Part shown: positions 35,343 to 48,997 of the stretch, piece by piece
Position numbering within the stretch: position 1 is the first letter of the stretch
How the letters are laid out: each line of letters opens with the position of its first letter
NCBI GenBank assembly: GCA_037013685.1
Contig: CM072892.1
Coordinates: 19,349,501-19,413,500, forward strand
Length of the DNA stretch: 64,000 bases
Reading direction: 5' to 3'
Source of the DNA: Acridotheres tristis
Lineage: Eukaryota > Chordata > Aves > Passeriformes > Sturnidae
The notes under the pieces: model-generated
What the model saw: only the letters and a program-made list of their open reading frames with translations
Told to the model about the DNA's origin: nothing
Databases searched by the model: none
Made by a program: the position numbers and the translations under genes

Positions 35343-36474
35343 AAAATATCTTTTAAGAAATAATCTCTCCAATGTATTGAAAAAGACAAATCTGCAAGCT
35401 TCAGCTGAGTAAAAGAAAATTGACTACTCAGGTTTCCCTGCTTAAGTTAACATGCACAAGCAAAGAGCATGCATAATGAAAAGCATATTAGATTCTTAAA
35501 TGATTTTCATCTTAACAACCTAATGTGTTATTGTTAACTGAGGGAAATAAAATTATTTAACTCCACTGCTTCCCACTTCACTACTTAATTGGATTTTCTA
35601 GGTAATTGGTAAAATGATAGTTCCAGTCTCTCTCTTTCTTTCCTGTTTTCCCATCTATGACTTTTCAAATACTTCAGAGGTACTGATTTGAGTGAAATTA
35701 AACATCTAATGCAAAGCTCCCTGAAGTCAGCATAAAGGTATCCACTAACTTTAGTGACACTTGAATCAAACCCTAAGTAAGCTGCTTAAATTCTCTACCT
35801 TTACAGCTGATCCCTGCAAGCAAAAAAAATTGCTGGTTGGCCAGTGGTCAAGATTGCCATTCAATATGAAAATAATTTTCTTAATTGACCTCTACAGTTT
35901 TTGCTACTCAACTTTTTGAATTATTAGTCTTATTTCACTTTGTGACTAGCTAGTTTTAAGTCTTTATGTATTGCCAACATTACTTAAAATGCTTTCATTT
36001 ATGGTAGTGCTCAGCATGGCCAGAAGGAATTGTACTACATGAATACAAACTCCAGTACACCACCTTTCCTCTGTTGCAAAATTTACTGTGAAATTGAGTC
36101 TACTTGCTTCTACTGAATCATCATTATACCATCAGTGACCTTGATCTCGGATCAGTATGATCCAAATCCACTTTACAATACCTTTTTAAAGAGATGTAGA
36201 TTGTCTAAGAAAGTGCAAACTAGTAGACTGGCATTTGGACACTTCATTAATTCAGAGTGCAGGGCAAAAAATATTCTGTATTTAGTTTGCTTCCAGGGAA
36301 CTAAGGAATGGTTTGCAGTGGAAGACATGACATCATGGTCTCCTTTGCCAGTCCAGCTGTGAAAGAGAAAGGATTTGGTTCCGGGGGTAGGTCCCAAGTG
36401 AATCAGCACCCTTTTTCCTAGTGAGACTTGGTCTGTTTGGTCTGTCTTATTGTACTGTTATCCTACTAAAAACC

Positions 36475-36508
36475 AAAAAAAAAAAAAAAAAAAAAGGTGT
36501 TTTTTTTT
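36475..36508. repeat. A run followed by T run
   Basis: A run of 21 A is followed by GGTG and then about 9-10 T, giving a short A/T hairpin. This is low-complexity DNA. Confidence 0.9.
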
Positions 36509-39500
36509 TAATGATTATGTATCAGTAGATTGTGGACCACAGAGAAGACAGCACAAGCCATGCTTAGTGTCACTGTAGCAAGATTCCTCTAGAGGCAGGT
36601 GTCAGAGTACGTGCAATTCTACATACACCCAATGACTTGTGAAAACACTTTAAGATACAGCAGCATTCAGGGAAAAAAGCTCTCTCAGGAGACAGCCCTC
36701 CTAGCAGAAAAGTCAATGTTAGTGGTGTCAATTGCATCCTTTTTCTGTCCCAATAGGAAAAAAAAGAGAGAAAGAGTTCACTGTCAGTACATAAACTGAG
36801 TGAAGGCAGCCTATCTTTAGCTTGCAGTAACAGCCCACAGTTTCTCCATTTCATCTTGTAAAGTGCATGAGTGGTAAAATAGTTCTGAAGGGAGCTGTGA
36901 ATGGCAGAGAAATGGTTTGCCACTGCTGTTATGTTTTCAGTGGCTTGCACATGATCTGCCACAAGTCCACCCACAGTCATTCCACAATCAATGAAATGCT
37001 TTATTTATGCTCAGAGCAGTCACTTGCTAGTGGTAAATTCTTATTGTGTGCCTCAGAACACACACAACATGTACATGATGTGGCACTCAATTAAGTACAC
37101 ATATCAATCAAAAGACAGCATGAAGATCTCTTTGTCAGCTCCACTGCTCTCTGCTCTTAGTATAGCCATTTCATTAAAGCTCTTTACTGTATTTTTGCTC
37201 ATTCTGCATATCCTTTGGGCTGGTTTTGGAGTTAAAAACAAAAACAGCAAGAGGAGCACCTACATATTTCATGGTCCAATATATGCCAGAAATGTGAACA
37301 TTTTTCAGGTTCTTTTAGTTCCCAGATATTTTACCAAATACTCGAGAACAGCAAGGGCTTTCAGCCTTCTGGCTTAGGGTAAACACAAGTTCCTTTCCTC
37401 ATCCCTTCCCTTCCTACCTCCAGACTTTGTTTATGGGCTCAGCAGGGAGGCCAGCAACTGGTAGGTTTACCAGATAACAAGTAGGCGCTATGAGGAAAAT
37501 TTGCGCTGCAAGAGCATCTCTGTCAGCCTTTATGAGGATTTCAGTTTCTACCACCATGCAATAATTTTCAGCCCAATTATTTTCACAAAAACTTTTGTGG
37601 AAACTATTCTGCTTTTGCTCTTCACAGTTTCTGGTTTGGAAATTGCAGAAGATTAACATCAGTGCTTTGTTGCATTAAAAAAGCCATGAAATGCTCCTCA
37701 GGATATGAAGTATTATGTGGGCAGCTGGGCACATAGTAATGTCAAGATGTAACTCGCACAACATGATACAGTTCAAACTCAGAAATTAGGTTTTAATTTG
37801 CTGCAAAATTTAACACTATTAAACAGGGATTAACACTGAGGCAATTAAAGTGCAATTGGAAAAGCTCTTGCCTATGAGGTGGGAAGGGATGAATTAACTT
37901 TAGGCAAACACCAGGAAGCTTTGAGAGCATAAATTAAATGGAGCATGGGAGAGAACATACAGGTGCAAGATCTCTTCCTGCACTGGTAAACCATCTCGAC
38001 TACACTAGCCTCAGGGAATATTTTGGAAATCATTCCACACAAATACAGCAATACTGAAATTCTGCTAACTCAAGAGTCGAAAGCAAAGGACCAATATTTT
38101 GATATTTCGACTAAAGTTGGGTCTTGAGAGACTCTCCTCCTCCTAAAAGATCATTTACAAGCAATACCAACAAAATAGCTTTCAAAAGTTTGGATTTTTA
38201 CCTGAAGGACTACTTTCCATAACCTACCCATATATGTAGTATTCTTGTGAGAAAGTATTTAAACATTTTTGTTCGGCTGTCATCATTTAAACCTCGTGTG
38301 TCTTGCTCCTTACTATCTTCCTTAACTTACACTTTCCTTGCCTTTCTTTGCACTTTTGGTGCTCTATTTTCTGCCAGCTTCTTTTCCTTACCACAGTTTT
38401 TTATGTTATGCACAAATCATAGATTTTTCTTCTTCTTTTTGTATCATGTTCTTACTCATTTCCTAATCTGTTAATTGTAGGTGATGATTCTATACCAAAG
38501 CAACAGAAGACTTGCATCTTAGGCCTGCCGTTTCTTTACTACAGATTTCTTTAATTTATTAAATTTTTATCTATTGGAAGATTATTCCATATGATTATGG
38601 AAACTATTCTAAATGTTCTTGCAGGTAATCAGGTCTACCCTTCTGTGGTGGAGCTTTCACATGCTATCCCATCAGTAAGCAATCTACTTGTAGCCTTATT
38701 TGCAAATCTGTGTGGAAAAAAAAAAAAAAGGATAGAGATCCAGAGGAATACTACTGGCAAATATTAGGCCTCTAAAAGAGCAGAGAAGTCATCTCAGGCT
38801 GTTTCTGTAATCAGAGGAGAGAGAGACCTCCACACAGCACTGCCAAAGATCTGAATTCAAAGTCGAAGAAAATGCCCAAGAGTACTATTAGCTGACTCAA
38901 CTGTGCAAACAATCAACTTAGCAATGTCTTAAAACTGGACCAGACGCTCCTCATTTTTATATTCTTTCTGCTGTCTCCTTTGGCCTAAAAATGAGGCTGA
39001 AGTTTACTTGTTTTATCTTAAGGGATGTTACTGACTTCTCTTCTAATGTAGTACCCAACACTGTGCTTCTTCCAAGATAATTTGCATAGCTGATCTAATT
39101 CTTCCATAGTCATATTTACTGTGGGATACAAATACATTACAGAAAGTGGCAAAGGAGAATCCAAGGAAGAAAGCAAGTTCTTGCTGCAAAATGAAAAACA
39201 AAAAAAAATATTTAAAATTTAAAGCACTCTTCGGAAGTGTGTTTTTACACAGTGTCACTGAAAGAAGGATGGGTAAGGAGGGAAACAGCTCAAGGCCCAC
39301 GTGCTCTGCATTATTGAAGGGATAGGATAGAATCTCAATACAAGAACAAAATGTAGTGAACTGGCAGCCAGGACCAAGTCTCCACTGCAAATGAAAGCGA
39401 GGAAGTAACTTGCTTTGTGGCAAGGGAGTTTCAGGACCAGGAGATCATTTTCCTCTCCTAAGTGCCCTGGTGACTGTGCTCAAGGCTAGCTCAGTTACCT

Positions 39501-41313
39501 GGGACAGCTGCTTAAACTCAGCTCAGACTGTCATGAAGAAGGAGCTGTTTAAGAGCTAAAAGAAGCCCCTGCAGGCTCATAGTAATGTTTCGCCCAGGAG
39601 CTTCATTTATGATGGGACTCCTGTCCTTGGTTCCTTCCTGTTTGTATTCAAAACCAGTATCCTTAGCAGCTTCTGAGCTTTGTTTCTGTCTATGTCAGAA
39701 ATCACATTTATTTGATGGGGGAAATTGCTGTTAATCAATTAGTTCAATTCTACCAGTGCTGTAGAGCAAATGGAAGCCTTTGTTTTTCATTGTGTGTATA
39801 GTGAGAGTGTAGGTTAAAGGAAAGTGTTTGCACTAATGAAAATGAAATACACTTCAGCCTGGTCTCCTTTCTAATAGCTTTTATATGCCTGTTGAGTCTA
39901 TTCTCACTTTCTCCCTGCAAAATAAGCTAAAATTCAGCAGCAAACCCTGAAAAATAATAAATTTCTTTTATGGAATTCTGTCCCTTCCCTGGCTGAAAGA
40001 CTTTTCAGGCTAATAGATGGAAAAGGCATTTCTCAAGCTAACATGAGAGCAACAGTCAGGTGCATTGGTACAGAATTCACTTAAAGGCACCCTACAAAGA
40101 CCACACTCTATTTTAATTTGTTCAGGCTGCAGTGTTTCCTTGAAAAACCCCCAGCAATTGATTTTTTGCTAAGATTTCACAAATTAAAAATACTGGAATA
40201 ACGTTTTATGATTACTTTTCATAATTAAAGTATTTTAAAATAGTGTTGTGAGCAGCATCACAGAAAACAGATCACTCAACAGTCTCATTGCATTTGCAGC
40301 CCTTCCCTCGGGGCAACACTTGCCCGAGACCCAATTCAAATGTAAAAGACTACTCTGCATAATTCTGATGGTAGAAACAACAGAAGTAATCATTCCATTC
40401 GCAGACTGTGAAGATGTAGCATGAAGTAGATGAGGAAATGCACTGGCTGCCTTATATCCTGTGGCTGGCATGCCCTACATGCCCTACAAATGACAGCATT
40501 TCTGTGGTCTGAGCCCAGGGAGCATTGCACAGAATCTGTATACCCAGAATGAACTTTGTGATTTAAATCCCTTGCTGTCACTTTCAAGTCACAGAGGGCC
40601 TATTTGGATAGGCCACTGGATTCCTCTAAATGAAGTTTTTCAATGAGAATCACAGATGCATATGTAGCAGAGGAAGAATTATTGTGCTCTAGTTTCACAG
40701 GAAACATGTTTCAGTGACACGAATGTTTCAAAATATTTTCATCTCTTAGTAGGATGAATACTAGCAATTTCAAAAATGTTCAAGACTGAAAAGAAGTATT
40801 TTCAGATACTTTGGGGCGTAGAAGAAAGCTTGCTCCAGCACTATCTCCAAATGCATAATTTTAATCACAGCAATTTTAAAAGGCACATTTCCTTAACAAA
40901 AGTAATTTTAAACTGGAAAAAATTGTTGAAAAAAAATTTAGCAATAGTGAAATTAATTTTGAAAACCCTTCTAAAACAACCTGTGTCACTGACACCAGTC
41001 TTTGGCCCCATAAAATCTTGATTCAATAAATCAACAGTTATAGTGAAAAAAGGTACTGCAAAAGTTTGACCAGCTATATTCCCTACCACTATATTCAAAA
41101 TGTGCTCAACTGCCATATAATTTATTTTTACATCTCCCTCTTAACCTATTTGAACTTGCCTTTGTTTTCACAATCCTAATCATTGGTCTTTATACAATAA
41201 GATTCCCTTTTTCTGTGAGACACATATAGCACAATTTCTAGCAACCCAACTTTCGATTGAAACAGACATCCCTCTACACACACATGTAAATTACCTAGCA
41301 CTCTCTAAAAGGA

Positions 41314-41315
<2 letters not shown>

Positions 41316-41385
<70 letters not shown>

Positions 41386-41390
41386 CCCTG

Positions 41391-41425
<35 letters not shown>

Positions 41426-41452
41426 GTCTTTCTTTCTTTCTGTCTTCCTTTC
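41316..41452. repeat. (TTTC)n microsatellite
   Basis: About 34 units of TTTC (pyrimidine on the plus strand), with a few variant units: CTCCCTGT near 41385, TGTC near 41425 and 41440, and TCCT at the end. The interruptions suggest an older or partly stabilised array. Confidence 0.97.
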
Positions 41453-43692
41453 ATGTGGAACTATAAAAATTCAAAGGTACAGTTGCTCTTTTCCCTGAGG
41501 ATTTTCTTCCTATATAATTTAACTTTTCCTGGCATCTTTCTTCCTTCCCTTTTATACTACAAATTTCCCCTAAGCAATGAGAACTTTTATTTGCATCTTT
41601 GACAGCCAAGGGGAGACTGACGGATGAAAGCAATGCTCTCTTTGAATAATGCAAGATGTTGTGACAGTGACAGTAATAAGGAGTCCTAAATAATAGGTCC
41701 TTCTTGATACAATTTAAAAATATGCAGCCTATTGTCTTAGCCACGAGCAAACCAGCTCATAACTACTGCCTCAAGAGTAAGCCTGAGTTCTATCCATCTC
41801 AGTGACAGCTGACAACAGGAAACTAATCTCTCTTAAAAATATTTCCCAATCATTTTTTGTTGTAATTAAATCAACAGTGTTCAACCACAAGTCCAGGAAA
41901 ATACCTCTCTCTTTTATGACATTTCAGAGCAAACAGTGGGCTTAAGTTTTACTCATCACTGCCCTGAGGGAAGTCGGTTCCAATTAGAGTTGTCTGCATC
42001 ACCTAATCCCAGTCAAGACCCTGTTCCCTTTTGTGTTTTCATTATTTTTTTCCAGTGGTGCCTACAGATATTAACAAACAGGAAACAAATTGTGATACAA
42101 TGGTAAATCTTATAGGCTTAAAACCCCCATGAGCATTAAACTGTCTGAATCCCATAGTACTGACACCACTGGCTGAGGATCTCATCCTTAGGATTTTATC
42201 TTTTAGCGTCTATAATTTTATTTGGTACATTATTTTCCACTTTAAAATAAATCAGTAGTGACTTGGAAGTTCTTCCAAAGGTGAAAAATTGGTTAGGTTC
42301 AGTTCTACTTTTAATTATGTTTACAAATTGATATAGCTTACACCATTAGAGAGGCTTTATTAACTTTTATAGATTTTGAACTATAGTTTCAATGACATAA
42401 TTTTGTAATTAGTGACTCATAGTCTTTCATTAATGGAATTTCTCGATAATGCTGCCAGAATTAGAAAGAAAGAGGGAAAGATACAAGAAGGGCAAACTAT
42501 ATTAAAATATAGTTAATTTTGTATAGAGACTTATGCCCTCTAAGAGCCGATGAAATTTTCATATATGCTAATAGTTAATTGTGCGCAAGCTCAGAGTTGC
42601 ATGGAAGATTTAGCATGTAATAAAAGTTTAAAACAACAGCAAAACCATCTACAGTTATCACAAGAAAAATGTGTTCTAATCAAGAACAAAATGATTCAAC
42701 CTACCCAGCGTACTTTTCATAGTCACAGCCAGGGAGAATACAGTATGTACTTTTACATGTCCTTGGTTTGGGGTGGTCCTGGCATACCTGAGACAGTACG
42801 TCCAGCATGCCTCTACACTGCAGATTGAAGCCTGTTATAGATCCCCAATGTTAAGCATTTTCTGTTACTGTGCAGCCATAGCAAAATTAAATTCAGAATG
42901 AGATTTGCTGAACCCTACATTCACTAAGCTGTAGAACAGCTAATTAAAGTCCGCTTCCATATTTTTCTATTTTATTGTCATTGGCAGTGCAAACAGATTT
43001 TACGTTATATCTGTTTTTCTATTCCTGTCTTTACCTGGTGTTGCTGAGAATAACTGCATGCCACCTGCACTAAAAAAACCCTTCCCCAGCCATAGCCATC
43101 ATTTCTGTGGACATAGTTTATGACATCAGCCTTATTAGCTGATGTATAAAGACAGACATAGCAATGGAAAAGTCATCCGAATGTTATCTTCCTCTGCAAA
43201 GAACCAGTATTATGATCAGCAAATTCTATACTGTGGCATAGGACCTTTCTCCATTGCAACTGCTTCCCTGATGTATTGCAGTTGCAGTAGCTAGAGATAA
43301 GCAAAGTAAATACATACAGATAGCTAAAGCTGTTGTGCATTTTCAAAGGTATAGAAAAAATATCCAAGCTTCCTTTTATTTCTAAGAAAGCAGTGTAGAT
43401 GAAAATACCAAGGGTATATTTCTCCTTCCATAGGAAACCAAACATCTATTTGAGACACTAAAGGTATATATTTTGTTTAGTTTATGATAGAAGTAAAGAC
43501 ATAGGTCTTACTTCAAATCTTAAATTTGCCAAAATGTCTGAACCTGAACCATATTTGCTTTTAAATTATGACTACATGTCATTGTTTATACCATATAATG
43601 TATATAATGTTGTGAATACATGTAGGAAAAATATTTAGAATAATATGATAGAAAAAGGCAAATTAAACCAAAATAAAATTCCATAAAATTGT

Positions 43693-43754
43693 ATGGGGAA
43701 TACATATCCGTGTATATATATGTATATATATTCATGGGGAATATCTATCCGTGG
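43693..43754. repeat. Imperfect direct repeat around a TATATA tract
   Basis: ATGGGGAATACATATCCGTG (43693-43712) recurs as ATGGGGAATATCTATCCGTG (43734-43753), 41 bases apart, with TATATATATG-type sequence between. Only two of 20 bases differ. Confidence 0.9.
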
Positions 43755-46184
43755 TGCAGGAGTTTGCCTGGCTTCACCTGAAATTGTAGAGAAGAAAGGT
43801 TCAGAAATAATCTTACGACTGTCATCTCTGCAGTGCTTGTGTGTTGGCATTCTCTTAGGAGGTGACTGGACTTCTGACTTTTGCTAGACATTTCTGTTGT
43901 GCCTGGAGATACCAACTCAGACAAACCCTACATGGATCTTAAAAGAGTCTTCAATACTTAGTGGATATCAAAGCCACTTTTGGCACTGCATGAAAGCCTC
44001 ATTCCAAGGGACAGCAGTGACATCTCACATGACACAAAAATCACCACCTCCTTCGTGCTCTTGCATTCAGCAGTGTGGGAGATAAGTGACCCTGTATGTG
44101 TCAGGACACTCCAACTTGCCTTTTTTCAGATGATACCACAACAAAATCTGCTATTCAAGCCTAAGGGATTTGCATAATTCTCTTAGGATGTAAGGTAAAG
44201 GAAAATTATACTACACAGATACATCATAGCTGGACTTGTGGAAAAGGATTTGCAGTGTCTTTTATTGATCCAAGTTATTCCATAAACATCTGGAAGGCAG
44301 TGTCTTATTCCATCTGCCTGTGAAAGAGTAACAAAATCAGCACTGAAAATAATAAGAAACAACATAAAAATAAATTTTAAAAGCTACAGAAATTATAACC
44401 CTGACTGGACGAAAAGAAATATACCAAATTTATAAGACCTTGCCATTTAAGAAAAACTTTTTTTTTTTTTGCATTTAAAAAAATGAAGGAAAGACATGTT
44501 TACACATCTGTCTCTGATTTTCCAGTGTTTATTTAATTCTAATACTCACATAGCACTCAAAGTGATCCTGACAGATATCTGATAATGAATCTGCTTTGAA
44601 ACTTGTCCAGAGAAGAAAAACCTGTTCAGGGAATCCAGTGCTCTAGCTCAAAGGGAATAAGTCTAGATCAGCCTGGAACCAGTTAATACAATTACACTTG
44701 TACAGTTCTTTACTTGGAATGTTTACTAAGTGTTGTAAGGCAATAAATGAACAAGAATTGGCTAGGCTTAACTTTAAATCCATTTCCTGCCTGCCTGTGA
44801 GTTAGGGTGTAACATGATTTGTCCCCTCTGAGGAGAGTGGAGATTTGTGACTCTAGATTCCTAACTTTAAAGGAATACTTGTTTGATCTAAAATTTCAAT
44901 TTAAAATTGTGACAGCTGCCTGCAACTGAAACCTTCTTTTGATTCATCCACTGAGGATTTTTCTTTTCTATTTTCAAAGTTTCTCCCAGTTCTCTGTAAG
45001 GTTTAATCATCCCACCACCAGATTAAAGAATGTTATAGCCTTTCCATTTGGGTTTCTTTCCCAAAATAAATGCTGTAGGTGTTCGAAAAGCATCATATCT
45101 TTACACCTTTGAGGTACTACACTATCATCCTATTACAGAATTTTCTGAAGCAGCAACAGCAACAACAAACCTTAAGTTTTTGGGCAAATGATATTTTATA
45201 TTTCCTTTTTTTTCCTGTCAGAAGTCACATTCACTGATCAGAAAATTCCTGGTCTGCTCTTACACAACAAGAGTGGGACAACTCCATTTTATCATTCCTA
45301 ATTTTAATATTTTTTTGTAATTCACGGTTCTAACTAGGCTTCAGTCATAACTGATAGGGGCTTACCCAAAAGCCATGAGAAGCATTTGTCCCCTCAGTCC
45401 TTTTCAGACTACTGGAATGTCCAGATGACCTTTGCATGTAAACTTTCCCACCTTACTGACAAGAGCAACACAATCCTCATCTGGTAGGGCAGCCAAAACC
45501 CATTGCTTGTCACTCTACATCAAAAGAAAGGCAATGTGGAATTAAATGTGGCTGCTGAGCTTGCTAGTGCTGTGAGAGTGAAGACACTTTTCCTTTGAGA
45601 GCCTCAATGGAAAAGACAGAAGGAATTTAATCAGCTTTTCAATATATACTTCTGAAGTAATAGGACAGCTTTCTGACTAGGATAATTTTATTTATAAAGT
45701 CAGTGCAGTTTGCTGTGTTTGTTAAGGGTAAAACGTTTTAGCTGAGCTCAAGTAATGAACTTCCTCAGGGATTCTGCAAGAAGCGTTTACTATCCATGGT
45801 ACAGCAGGCAGGCTGGAATTGGAGCAAAGCTCTTTGGAGGAATCACCAGGTCTGCTTTGATCGCTGCTAAGTGCCTAGCAGCATGTCATCATTTTTTTGA
45901 CTACATGTTTGGAACTTAAAGCCTGAGATGAACAAGCAGGTAGAGTAATAGATATAGAAAATCATTTTGTAGAACAATTTGCACATCAAGAATTGGGGTT
46001 TTTTAACCAAGTATAAGTAGAATTCTAAAAAATCACATTTCTCATACTATGTTATTATCCATATTTCAAACTCTTACGATTTTTTTATATCCTAGAACTC
46101 AAGAACATGAGTGAAACATGAAACATAATGAGAGCAGCCAGGAAAGAAGCTTACAACATAGGGTAGGCTGACGGCCATGGGTGT

Positions 46185-46250
46185 GTCCTTTGATGAAGGT
46201 TGGAGTAGGTGACTCTTCTGGTGTGGAATGAAGTTCCTATGAAGAATAGA
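46185..46250 (+). mobile_element. Faint CR1-like 3' end (weak)
   Basis: GATGAAGGTTGGAGTAGGTG followed by a block ending AAGTTCCTATGAAGAA resembles the last part of a CR1 element, where a GGTTGGACTAG-like block precedes the CTATGATT tail. It is strongly diverged and could be chance. Confidence 0.25.
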
Positions 46251-46850
46251 AAGGAGATATGTTTGTGTTATCTAGTACCTGGCCAGCCAAAATGACTGAA
46301 TAAAGGGCTGGCTTTACATATCTTTTGAGACTATTGATAAAATGGTCATATCAAAGCCATGTACCACAGGGAAAATAAGCAATACAGATTTTATCTAAAA
46401 TATACAAAATTCACACAGTAGAAAGACTGTTATACTATATCCAGCCATGATGCAGGAAGGACACAGGTTTTTCATTATTTTCATGCCCTTATTTCACATG
46501 GAATTCATATGGGAAAAAATGGTGGAAAAAGGTAAAAATATTTTCATTATCTATCCAGTTAATATTTATGCTTATCTTAAAAAAAATTTACACTTGGATT
46601 GCAGGTTAAAATATTAAAAATAAACATAAGGAGATTTGAAATAGTCTTTGCTCAAAGCATTTAAGCATACTGAAACTGTCAATTCTTTATTTCTGTTATG
46701 ATAAAAGAAATAAAACTGATTTAAAAACTCAGAAAACTTTATATAGCCTGGAACCTATATTTTTCGCGGAAAAAATTGACCAAAAACTAGTTTATTATTC
46801 TACGTGGTGTTAAGGAGCTTAGGAAAAAAATGCAGACAGAATTTAGAAAA

Positions 46851-46877
46851 GCAAACAAACAAACAAACAAAAAAACA
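46851..46877. repeat. (CAAA)n simple repeat
   Basis: About five CAAA units pass into an A run. Confidence 0.85.
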
Positions 46878-48580
46878 AGCACCAAAACTCCCCTTATCAG
46901 ACCAACTTTAATTTTTTACTTAAATTCGCCTTTCTTTCTCCATCTCTTCCTCAACTTCTGTAGAACCAAATATCTTACATTCATAATGGTAGGCCAAACA
47001 AATTAACTTACATTTCCAGGCCAGTTACAACAATAAGGCTAGTCAATTATGAACAACAATAAAGTTATTTAGTTCAAATAAGTGGCATAGAGATACAGTT
47101 GCTTTGTGTATTACCAAAGTGTAATACCAGTATAGAAACATTAGCTCAAAATATTTTGTCTCAAGGTTGAAGTCACAGGAAACCATTGCCCTAGGTTATA
47201 GACATTGAAAAGAACCTCTAAATAACTGCACTGGAGCGTGACAAGAGAGAATTTTTTTTTTTATGAGCAAGATTCTGATTATTTTATGCAATATTTTAAA
47301 TAGTTTTAGGCAAAACCACATTTCAAAAGGAGATGCATGCAGTTTTCAACTGGAGAAGGAGCTATGTTTACACCAAAAGTTTTATGGTAATTTTTGTACC
47401 TAATAATAGACATCAGGCTATTTACCTCAAGTTTCTTTACTTTCCAAAACAGAAGCAACAGTGAAAGCTGGATTCTTAGGGTCAAAGTAGTGTAGCTGTT
47501 CAATCAGTCTTTTGTCCTAAACTGATGTGCAGTTTTTGGAACCACTATTACTAAAAATCACTTATAAGGGAAGCATATAGCCATTTCCATTCAAGACTGT
47601 TGTTCCCACAGACCCAATAGTTACTGTTTTTCATTATTAGTGCTATCTCATCAAGTAACCATTTTGCTGCCATTTTGTATTCACAGTTCACTAGTGATCA
47701 ACACTCCTTGCCAGAGCTAAATCAAGATACCTGGTGAAGCACCCATATCCTTCAGCACCTACAGGAAAGAAGCAATGTGCTATGAAGTCATACATTTTTC
47801 TCATCTCAGAATGAAAAACAGATCCTCAGCTCAGTTTTAAATTTTAGACTTTTAAACCAAGAAAAGCTCTAACAGTGCTATAATATGCAAATAAGGTCTG
47901 AGCATTCAAGCTTTTCTTTATTTCCCATTGGTTTAAATAAAGACACTAAACCAAGCTGTGGTTCTGAGCATGCTGCATGGGTCAGACCTGCTTGCACAGA
48001 CAGGAGGAGATGGTTGCTTCTTTTGTCTAGCAAGGGAACCTCTGAGAAGGGTCACTGAGCATCCCAACACCACTGTGCCCATGCAACCTGACAGCATCAG
48101 CACCCGACCCCCAACACTCAAAAATATCTACATAACTCTGACCACTGGCACAGGCTTTAGTCTGTGAAAGATGTGCAGATATTTCCTCAGATGTAGAGCT
48201 ACATTTTTGATTGTATCTATGTATTTGTAAAGGTACAGGTAAAAAAGAGACAAACCCCAGCTACTTTAGAGGATGTGACTTCTGCCAGAAGAATAAGGAT
48301 TCCTCTCTTGGGGAGTATTTTCAAAGGGAGATTTTAAAAAAATAAGGCAGCTTTGTCTGAGAAAAGTCAAATTTCAGGCAGTTCAGGATAGACAGGAATA
48401 TTCGCAGGGAGGGTGGCAATCCTTCCTTTATAAAGTTGTATGCCATTTATTTTACTGATTCTGTAGCTATCTTTCTATTCCCTATTTTTAGAGATATAAA
48501 TTATTTCATCCACTGCTTGAGTAAGAGGAAAGCTGGACCAATCAGTCAAACAAGTAATATAAGTGTTGGTTAAACCTGGT

Positions 48581-48997
48581 TCTCAGTGTACATTTTAGTC
48601 AAGAGAACCCATTTTTTATTGAAAGAAAATGAAAAATGAAAAATGAAAAGGAAGGAAGGAAGGAAGGAAGGAAGGAAGGAAGGAAGGAAGGAAGGAAGGA
48701 AGGAAGGAAGGAAGGAAGGAAGGAAGGAAGGAAGGAAGGAAGGAAGGAAGGAAGGAAGGAAGGAAGGAAGGAAGGAAGGAAGGAAGGAAGGAAGGAAGGA
48801 AGGAAGGAAGGAAGGAAGGAAGGAAGGAAGGAAGGAAGGAAGGAAGGAAGGAAGGAAGGAAGGAAGGAAGGAAGGAAGGAAGGAAGGAAGGAAGGAAGGA
48901 AGGAAGGAAGGAAGAGAATTGTAGTTTATACAGCAGCTTTAAAACCAAAAGTATCTGATCATTTTACAAGCTGCAGAAAACATGATTCAAAACAGTA
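48581..48997 (+). repeat. Left arm of an inverted duplication, with GGAA expansion
   Basis: The arm consists of TCTCAGTGTACATTTTAGTC (48581-48600), then an A/G-rich tract that becomes a GGAA array, then GTAGTTTATACAGCAG through ACATGATTCAAAACAGTAA (48921-48997). The reverse complement of 49381-49518 follows the same order. In the inner part (about 75 bases) most differences are single transitions and identity looks high by eye. Confidence 0.85.
48650..48914. repeat. (GGAA)n microsatellite, about 66 uninterrupted units
   Basis: 265 bases of GGAA repeat without a single variant unit. Open frames on both strands here, giving Glu-Gly-Arg-Lys and Leu-Pro-Ser-Phe repeats, are artefacts of the 4-base period. 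GGAA is the core recognised by ETS-family factors. Confidence 0.99.

Larger units (their letters stand above)
31510..41315. other. Long unique AT-rich non-coding stretch
   Basis: No gene was recognised. The longest open frames (36570-36980 minus, 136 codons; 36991-37377 plus; 39043-39423 minus) have no recognisable domain or splice context. Simple repeats at 35285-35342 and 36475-36508 are listed separately. A patch at about 32730-33050 is rich in short transcription-factor-like motifs. Confidence 0.6.
41453..48580. other. Unique AT-rich non-coding stretch
   Basis: No gene was recognised. Open frames at 41451-41750, 42550-42828, 43173-43445 and 47933-48167 are short and without motifs. A 41-bp duplication (43693-43754), a CAAA tract (46851-46877) and a faint CR1-like 3' end (about 46185-46250) are listed separately. 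Confidence 0.6.

Noticed and set aside
36570..36980. Longest non-repeat open frame (136 codons, minus strand)
   Set aside because: It has no recognisable domain, the composition is like neighbouring non-coding DNA, and there is no flanking splice or promoter signal. An unknown exon cannot be fully excluded.
48650..48914. Regularly spaced repeat that might be taken for a CRISPR array
   Set aside because: There are no spacers. It is a pure 4-base microsatellite in a vertebrate genome.
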